Assembly (NCBI GenBank): GCA_945883905.1
Contig: CAMCYL010000009.1
Location: 1-46,148, forward strand
DNA length: 46,148 nt
DNA from: Akkermansia muciniphila
GTDB lineage: Bacteria; Verrucomicrobiota; Verrucomicrobiia; Methylacidiphilales; CAMAQI01
Direction: 5' to 3'
Positions 41,688 to 46,148 of this stretch are shown here, piece by piece (the stretch's first letter is position 1; each line of letters opens with the position of its first letter). The translations under genes were made by a program, and so were the position numbers. Below the pieces are notes generated by a model. The model had not been told where the DNA came from, ran no database searches, and saw only the letters and a program-made list of their open reading frames with translations.

Positions 41688-42823
41688 AAAAAGAGAGTTT
41701 AATTTTTCGACAAGGACCGTCACGGGGATCAAAGGTTTTCCGAGGGATCGCTTCATTTTTAAAGACTGCCCCTTTGCGCGGCTTTAGTATTGTTGAGCTT
41801 TTGGTCGCGATGGCGATTTTAATGTTACTGATGGCTCTTCTTACGGGAATGATCGCGCAGATTGGTAAGATATCGACCCGAACGCGAGAGGATTTAGTCG
41901 GCTTTCAATCCGTTCGTTTGGGGATGGAGGCGATTTCGAGACGACTCAGTCAAGCGGTGTTGAATCCGTACTGGGATTATTATGATGAGAGTGGAAAGCG
42001 GATATCCGATTACAAGACGCAGGAGCCATTTACCTATGGACGCTATGCGGAACTTCATTTTGTCATCGCTTCATTAGAAAAACTAGGAATTCAAGAGAAG
42101 TTGCCCTCTCAGGGGGTATTTTTTCAAGCCCCTTTAGGGTTCACGCAGGACTCAAATCTTTCGAGAGTTAAAGGATTGTTAAATGTGGTCGGATTCTTTT
42201 GTGGATCGTATGAAGTTCAAGCCCCTTTATCTTTTTTTAGTTCAGAAAAGCGGTTGGGGTTATTGGAATTAGTGGTTCCTGCAGAGCGGACGAATATGTA
42301 TGCCTCTGTTTATCAGACAGAGAATGGTCAGGCGCCAAATTATGGATGGCTTTTACCTTGGGTGAACGATCGGGGGAATCATTCTTATATCTCTCCGATT
42401 GGGGAAAATATTCTCAGCGTTTTTTTTATTCCTCATTATCCGATTGGAGAGGATCAATCGGCCTTGAGTAAAGAGAGTTATTTAGCGCCGCAAATGTTTT
42501 ATGATAGTCGGCAGACAGGACCAGGGGGAAAACCGGCGACATTAAAGAGAAAGAATGGGAAGAGTTGGAGTGCGAGCTGGCTGCATCAACTTCCTCCGAT
42601 CATTGATGTTTACACGGTGGGATTGGATGATGCTTCTGGGAGAAGAGTGATGGCAGATGAGCCTCTTTTAAATCAGATCTATAGTGGCTTTAGTTCGAAT
42701 GATCCGGGCAAACTTGAGGAGGAGTTGGACCAACTTCAGGAGCGGGCAAAGAAAATAGGAATCAATTTACGTTGGTTTAAGAATACCGTGATCGTTTTCG
42801 CCTCTAAAGTCGAAGGGGACTGA
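41684..42823 (+). CDS. prepilin-like protein, Verru_Chthon cassette protein C type
   Basis: 379 residues, starting at a TTG that overlaps the previous stop (TTGA) with GGAG 9 nt upstream. Prepilin signal G33|F34 SIVELLVAMAILMLLMALLT, Glu38 at +5. After the helix, GMEAISRRLSQAVLNPYWDY and YAELHFV are very like protein C of the Verru_Chthon cassette. The remaining beta-rich part has no other known domain. The companion large protein A of this cassette is not in the window; the next genes are nagB and nagA. Confidence 0.75.
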   Translation: MKKESLIFRQGPSRGSKVFRGIASFLKTAPLRGFSIVELLVAMAILMLLMALLTGMIAQIGKISTRTREDLVGFQSVRLGMEAISRRLSQAVLNPYWDYYDESGKRISDYKTQEPFTYGRYAELHFVIASLEKLGIQEKLPSQGVFFQAPLGFTQDSNLSRVKGLLNVVGFFCGSYEVQAPLSFFSSEKRLGLLELVVPAERTNMYASVYQTENGQAPNYGWLLPWVNDRGNHSYISPIGENILSVFFIPHYPIGEDQSALSKESYLAPQMFYDSRQTGPGGKPATLKRKNGKSWSASWLHQLPPIIDVYTVGLDDASGRRVMADEPLLNQIYSGFSSNDPGKLEEELDQLQERAKKIGINLRWFKNTVIVFASKVEGD

Positions 42824-42849
42824 GGGTTAAATTATTATAGAAATATTTT

Positions 42850-43602
42850 ATGAAATCAAAAATTAAAATTAATATTCAATCGAATAAAAAGAGTTCTGGA
42901 GTTTTAGCGGCAAAAGAGGGGGCTCGACTCATCCGGGAGGCAATTCGGCGGAAAGGACGGGCGAATATCATTGTGGCCACCGGAGCGTCACAGTTTGAAA
43001 TGTTGGAGAATCTGATTCAGGCGCCGGGGATTGCTTGGGATCGGGTGACGGGGTTTCATTTGGATGAATACGTGGGGTTGTCAGTGGATCATCCTGCTTC
43101 TTTTAGAAATTATCTTTGGAAGCGTTTTGTTTCTCGACTTCCGTTGCCATTAGCGGCTTTTCATTATGTGAACGCCGAGAGGAATCCTGAAGCGGAGTGT
43201 AAACGACTGGGTCGTTTAATCATGGATTATCCGATTGATGTTTGTTTTGCGGGGATTGGAGAGAATGGGCATCTGGCCTTCAATGATCCTCCGGCTAATT
43301 TTAAGACGAAATCACCTTATCTTGTGGTTAAGTTGGACGAGGCCTGTCGAAAGCAACAGATGGGGGAGGGGTGGTTTAAAACAGTGAAAGAGGTTCCTCA
43401 AAAAGCGATTTCGATGTCGATTCATCAAATTATGAAATCGAAAGCGATCATTTGTACGATTCCAGATCAACGAAAGGCGCAGGCGGTTAAAGATTGCTTG
43501 AAGGGAGAGGTCACTGTTTTTCATCCGGCTTCTATTTTACAACGACATTCAAATGTTTGTTGTTATTTGGATAAGGCCTCTGCGTCTTTGTTAAAGAGAT
43601 GA
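42850..43602 (+). CDS. nagB: glucosamine-6-phosphate deaminase
   Basis: 250 residues. [18 protein letters not shown] near the N-terminus, the active-site FHLDEYVGL with Asp72, and [17 protein letters not shown] with His141. The family converts glucosamine-6-phosphate to fructose-6-phosphate and ammonia. The E. coli GxGxDGHxAFNEP triad carries Asp141/His143/Glu148; here the first is Asn (GENGH) and the last Asp, as in a recognised subgroup of NagB-like proteins. The next gene, nagA, overlaps by 4 nt (ATGA), so amino-sugar recycling is the likely role. Confidence 0.85.
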   Translation: MKSKIKINIQSNKKSSGVLAAKEGARLIREAIRRKGRANIIVATGASQFEMLENLIQAPGIAWDRVTGFHLDEYVGLSVDHPASFRNYLWKRFVSRLPLPLAAFHYVNAERNPEAECKRLGRLIMDYPIDVCFAGIGENGHLAFNDPPANFKTKSPYLVVKLDEACRKQQMGEGWFKTVKEVPQKAISMSIHQIMKSKAIICTIPDQRKAQAVKDCLKGEVTVFHPASILQRHSNVCCYLDKASASLLKR

Positions 43603-44516
43603 AAAAAGGTTCTTTATTTGATATTCAGGTGAATGGTTTTGCGGGGGTTGATTTTCAGCAAGAGGACTTATCGATTTCGCAACTCAGGAAAGCGGTGGAG
43701 GGGCTTGCCCAGCATCGAACGCACCGTTTTTTTTTAACGTTGATCACGGATACGATTGAGGCGCTTTGTTTAAAGCTTGAAAGGATCGAGCGATTCCGTC
43801 AGGAGGATGCTTTGATCTCCGAGGCACTTTGTGGTTATCATATTGAGGGACCGTGGCTTTCTCCGAAGCCTGGGTTTCGGGGAGCACATGATCCTGCGTT
43901 AATGGGGGCTCCGGATTTACGGAAATTGGATCGGCTTCAAAAATCGGCTAATCATCATATTCGACTGATTACGCTTGCTCCAGAGCATCCGGGGAGTGAG
44001 GAATTTATTCGAGAAGCAACGGATCGGGGGATCAGGATTTCATTAGGCCATACGGATGCCTCTGAAAAGGAGATCGATTTAGCGTATCAAGCAGGAGCCC
44101 GGTTTTGTACGCATTTAGGGAATGGGGTTCCGCTTGAGCTGCCTCGTCATGATAATGTCATGCAACGCCTTTTAGCGCATGAGGGCCTTTATGCTTTTTT
44201 TATTCCGGATGGGATTCATTTGCCTCCTTCTGTTTTAAAAAATTTCTTTCGTGCGAAGGGGATTCATCGATCTTTATTTACGACCGATTGTATGACGGCG
44301 GCGGGGGCTCCTCCGGGCAGATATACGATTCGACATCATACGGTTGAAGTCGGTGAGGATCGGGTGGTGAGAATGCCGGGGAGTCAGGCCTTTGCCGGTT
44401 CGGCATTGACTCCGGATCAAGGGGTTAAAAATCTTGTTAAATGGTTGGGATTGCCTTTAGAGAAGGCGGAGGCTCTTTTTTCAACCGAAATTGCAACGTT
44501 ATTTGATGTGCCATAA
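43599..44516 (+). CDS. nagA: N-acetylglucosamine-6-phosphate deacetylase, short form
   Basis: 305 residues versus about 380 for E. coli NagA, because the N-terminal beta-sandwich strand region is missing. The barrel motifs are all present: [34 protein letters not shown] (metal Glu), [24 protein letters not shown] and [15 protein letters not shown] (catalytic Asp). It removes the acetyl group before NagB acts. Coupled by an ATGA overlap to nagB. It could still be functional; short NagA forms exist, but stability without the second domain is unclear. Confidence 0.85.
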   Translation: MKKGSLFDIQVNGFAGVDFQQEDLSISQLRKAVEGLAQHRTHRFFLTLITDTIEALCLKLERIERFRQEDALISEALCGYHIEGPWLSPKPGFRGAHDPALMGAPDLRKLDRLQKSANHHIRLITLAPEHPGSEEFIREATDRGIRISLGHTDASEKEIDLAYQAGARFCTHLGNGVPLELPRHDNVMQRLLAHEGLYAFFIPDGIHLPPSVLKNFFRAKGIHRSLFTTDCMTAAGAPPGRYTIRHHTVEVGEDRVVRMPGSQAFAGSALTPDQGVKNLVKWLGLPLEKAEALFSTEIATLFDVP

Positions 44517-44567
44517 AACGATTTCTTGTATTAGGAATTAAAAATTTGGGTTTAACGGGCTTGCAAA

Positions 44568-45002
44568 ATGAGGAAGAAGGCTCAAAGTTTGGCTTCTATG
44601 TCAGAAATCTCTGAGTACACACGTCACGGGTCCGCCACGATTACACCACGGGTCTTGAAAGATTTGATGCACAAACTCCCGCTTCTCAAGGCAGAGTTTA
44701 CACAAATCCATGCCCCCAAGTTTCCTCACTTAGTGGATCAACTCGAATTTTTAGCGGATGTCGTTGAAGATGTCATGGAAGAGGCCTATCTCGACCTTCC
44801 TTATGAGGCCTTAGCTATGGCCTCCTTTGCTTTAATCTACGTCCACAAACAAATGGATCTGATCCCTGATTCGATTCCCGTTTGGGGTCTTTTAGATGAT
44901 TCCCTTGTAGTTCGTTCTGTTCTGTTAGAGCATGAGCAGGATTTCAAAGCTTACGCGGCGATCCTTGGTTTTGATTGGTCAATCGTGACCACAAAAGCTT
45001 AG
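44568..45002 (+). CDS. DUF1232 (YkvA-like) small membrane-associated protein
   Basis: 144 residues. The DUF1232 core is in the second half: LDLPYEALAMASFALIYVHK followed by QMDLIPDSIPVWGLLDDSLV, with the characteristic DxIPD...GxLDD signature. The N-terminal half is helical. DUF1232 proteins are small, often membrane-associated, and of unknown function. The second ATG at 44598 is a possible start. It is 15 nt upstream of trmB. Confidence 0.8.
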   Translation: MRKKAQSLASMSEISEYTRHGSATITPRVLKDLMHKLPLLKAEFTQIHAPKFPHLVDQLEFLADVVEDVMEEAYLDLPYEALAMASFALIYVHKQMDLIPDSIPVWGLLDDSLVVRSVLLEHEQDFKAYAAILGFDWSIVTTKA

Positions 45003-45017
45003 GGCTTCTCTTTTTAG

Positions 45018-45635
45018 ATGAATACCTTTCAGGGTGCTGTCCCCTCCCTTTACGAGGCCCGATTTCTTTATCTTGAAAATCTCTTCGATCGAATTGAATG
45101 GGAGGTACTTTTTCAAAATAATCATCCGGTTCATATTGATCTTGGGGCCGGAGATGGGGGCTATACGGCGGCCATGGCGCAAAAACATTCCGAGTTTAAT
45201 TTTTTAGCTGTGGAACGACTTAAGGGACGCGCGATCAAGATTGCGAAGAAATCGATTCGATTCAATTGTCCGAATCTTCGGGTGATTCGTTTGGAGTCGG
45301 CGTATCTTATTCGATGGCTTGTCAAACCGAGCTCTGTCGATGCCCTTCATCTTTTGTTTCCGGATCCTTGGCCCAAACGAAAACAGCAAAAGTTTCGATT
45401 ACTTCAACCGGAGTTTGTCGTCGATCTTGCAAAGGTGATTAAACCGGACGGTTATTTTCATTTCGCCACGGACCATGAGGAGTACTTTGAAATTGGATCT
45501 TCGGCGGTGGACCAAAATCCTGATTTTCAGCGTATCGTGGATTCCCCTTGGGGGGAGCTTCCTCCGACCGATTTTGAAAAACAATGGGTTGCCCAAGGTA
45601 AAAAGATCGGCAGAGCTTTTTGGAAGCGAAAATAG
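45018..45635 (+). CDS. trmB: tRNA (guanine-N7)-methyltransferase
   Basis: 205 residues. HIDLGAGDGGYTAAMAQKH is SAM motif I, FLAVERLKGRAIKIAKK follows, and DALHLLFPDPWPKRKQQKFR is the TrmB signature containing the catalytic Asp. The C-terminal YFHFATDHEEYFE and TDFEKQWVAQGKKIGRAFWK are also typical. It methylates G46 of tRNA. A repeat element begins 11 nt after its stop codon. Confidence 0.95.
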   Translation: MNTFQGAVPSLYEARFLYLENLFDRIEWEVLFQNNHPVHIDLGAGDGGYTAAMAQKHSEFNFLAVERLKGRAIKIAKKSIRFNCPNLRVIRLESAYLIRWLVKPSSVDALHLLFPDPWPKRKQQKFRLLQPEFVVDLAKVIKPDGYFHFATDHEEYFEIGSSAVDQNPDFQRIVDSPWGELPPTDFEKQWVAQGKKIGRAFWKRK

Positions 45636-45646
45636 CCTCTGTTTTT

Positions 45647-46148
45647 CACTGCCGTCCAAAATAAAGTTTAATTTCAGAGGGGAAATGGAAGAGAAGGGAT
45701 TGAAATCCTAAAACAGTTCTCGCGCAACGCCGCGACGCCGCAACGTCAGAGGGGGAGAGGATCGTGAGCTCTTTCCTTTCGGCATCTCCTTCGTCGGCTG
45801 CCGCCTCCCGAGAATCTCTCCCGTTTCTTTGAAAAAAGGATTTTCAAAAAACGATCGAGCTTCTCTGGAGGGGATCGGCTTCACCTCTCCTCGGAAAGAG
45901 CTCACGATCCTCTCAATGGTAAATTCTCGGATTTGTTTTTGTATGAAGGGGGGGGAGTAGGGATTTAACGTTGCGTCGGCTTGTCTCGCCGTCTTGTCCG
46001 CCGTAGCCTTTGCGAAGGTGGAAGTGCTTGGACGAAGGAGGAGGCGTCGATACGAAACCCCTGCTCACCCCCGTTTCTAGTTGCCTGCCCTCGGCTCTCC
46101 AACTTCTTTCCCTTTTGGTATTGCGCTTTGCGCAGGGAGTGCGCGAGA
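45647..46148 (+). repeat. modular repeat element, copy C (left end to window edge)
   Basis: Left end CACTGCCGTCCAAAATAA (45647-45664). The block 45708-45905 is about 95% like 27223-27420 in copy B, including the inverted arms GGAGAGGATCGTGAGCTC and GAGCTCACGATCCTCTC and the hairpin. The block 45970-46070 (TCGGCTTGTCTCGCC, GAAGTGCTTGGACGAAGGAG) and the last 65 nt are shared with copy A. Relative to A it has an extra segment CTTGTCCGCCGTAGCCTTTG near 45993. The right end lies beyond the window. No gene is seen here. Confidence 0.75.

Overview
The window looks like chromosomal DNA of a Verrucomicrobiota (PVC-group) bacterium. The best clue is a run of three prepilin-like genes (40583-42823) that resemble proteins D, B and C of the 'Verru_Chthon cassette' known from Verrucomicrobium and Chthoniobacter. 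A three-domain SLBB exporter, a FecR protein in an exopolysaccharide operon and a FucI-like isomerase with a PfkB kinase also fit. Composition is moderate GC. I recognise no rRNA, tRNA or CRISPR array. All family assignments come from reading motifs; nothing was searched.

Layout. (1) 222-9288, minus strand: an exopolysaccharide export operon (Wza-like, Wzc-like tyrosine kinase, FecR-domain protein, outer-membrane barrel) that runs with short gaps into aspartate aminotransferase and NADP isocitrate dehydrogenase, ending at a clear terminator. (2) 10006-12526, plus: family-4 uracil-DNA glycosylase, a methyltransferase and an SGNH hydrolase. (3) 12558-14730, minus: a wrecked type I restriction locus (chimeric hsdM, intact dinD, truncated rhuM, a short tail of another gene). 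(4) 14754-16732, minus: two tandem GDP-mannose-dehydratase paralogues. (5) 16856-18906, plus: thiG and a DECD-box helicase. (6) 18931-23434: a translationally coupled sugar operon (FucI-like isomerase, PfkB kinase, class-I-aldolase-like protein) divergent from an AraC regulator. (7) 23546-27092, plus: ilvH-ilvC-leuA behind what reads as a complete attenuator with a Leu/Val-rich leader peptide. (8) 27151-30697: an accessory island with a repeat element, a possible nucleotidyltransferase pair, a broken WYL regulator behind a perfect 20-bp palindrome, a YhcG-type nuclease and a cas3 stump. (9) 30681-38216: tex, proS, a GT39 transferase, a class V aminotransferase and a secreted protein. (10) 38490-45635, plus: accB-accC, the prepilin cassette, nagB-nagA, a DUF1232 protein and trmB.

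Two things stand out. The first is the ilv leader at 23648-23767: a 13-residue peptide with four Leu and three Val codons, then mutually exclusive antiterminator and terminator hairpins with correct spacing for ribosome-stalling control. The second is a family of modular repeats (9546-9943, 27151-27649, 33017-33104, 40471-40513, 45647-end) that share GTCCAAAATAA / TTATTTTGGAC ends. In the four copies whose right end is visible, that end lies about 60-70 bp upstream of a plus-strand start codon. The coupled isomerase-kinase-aldolase operon is a good candidate for an uncharacterised sugar catabolic route.
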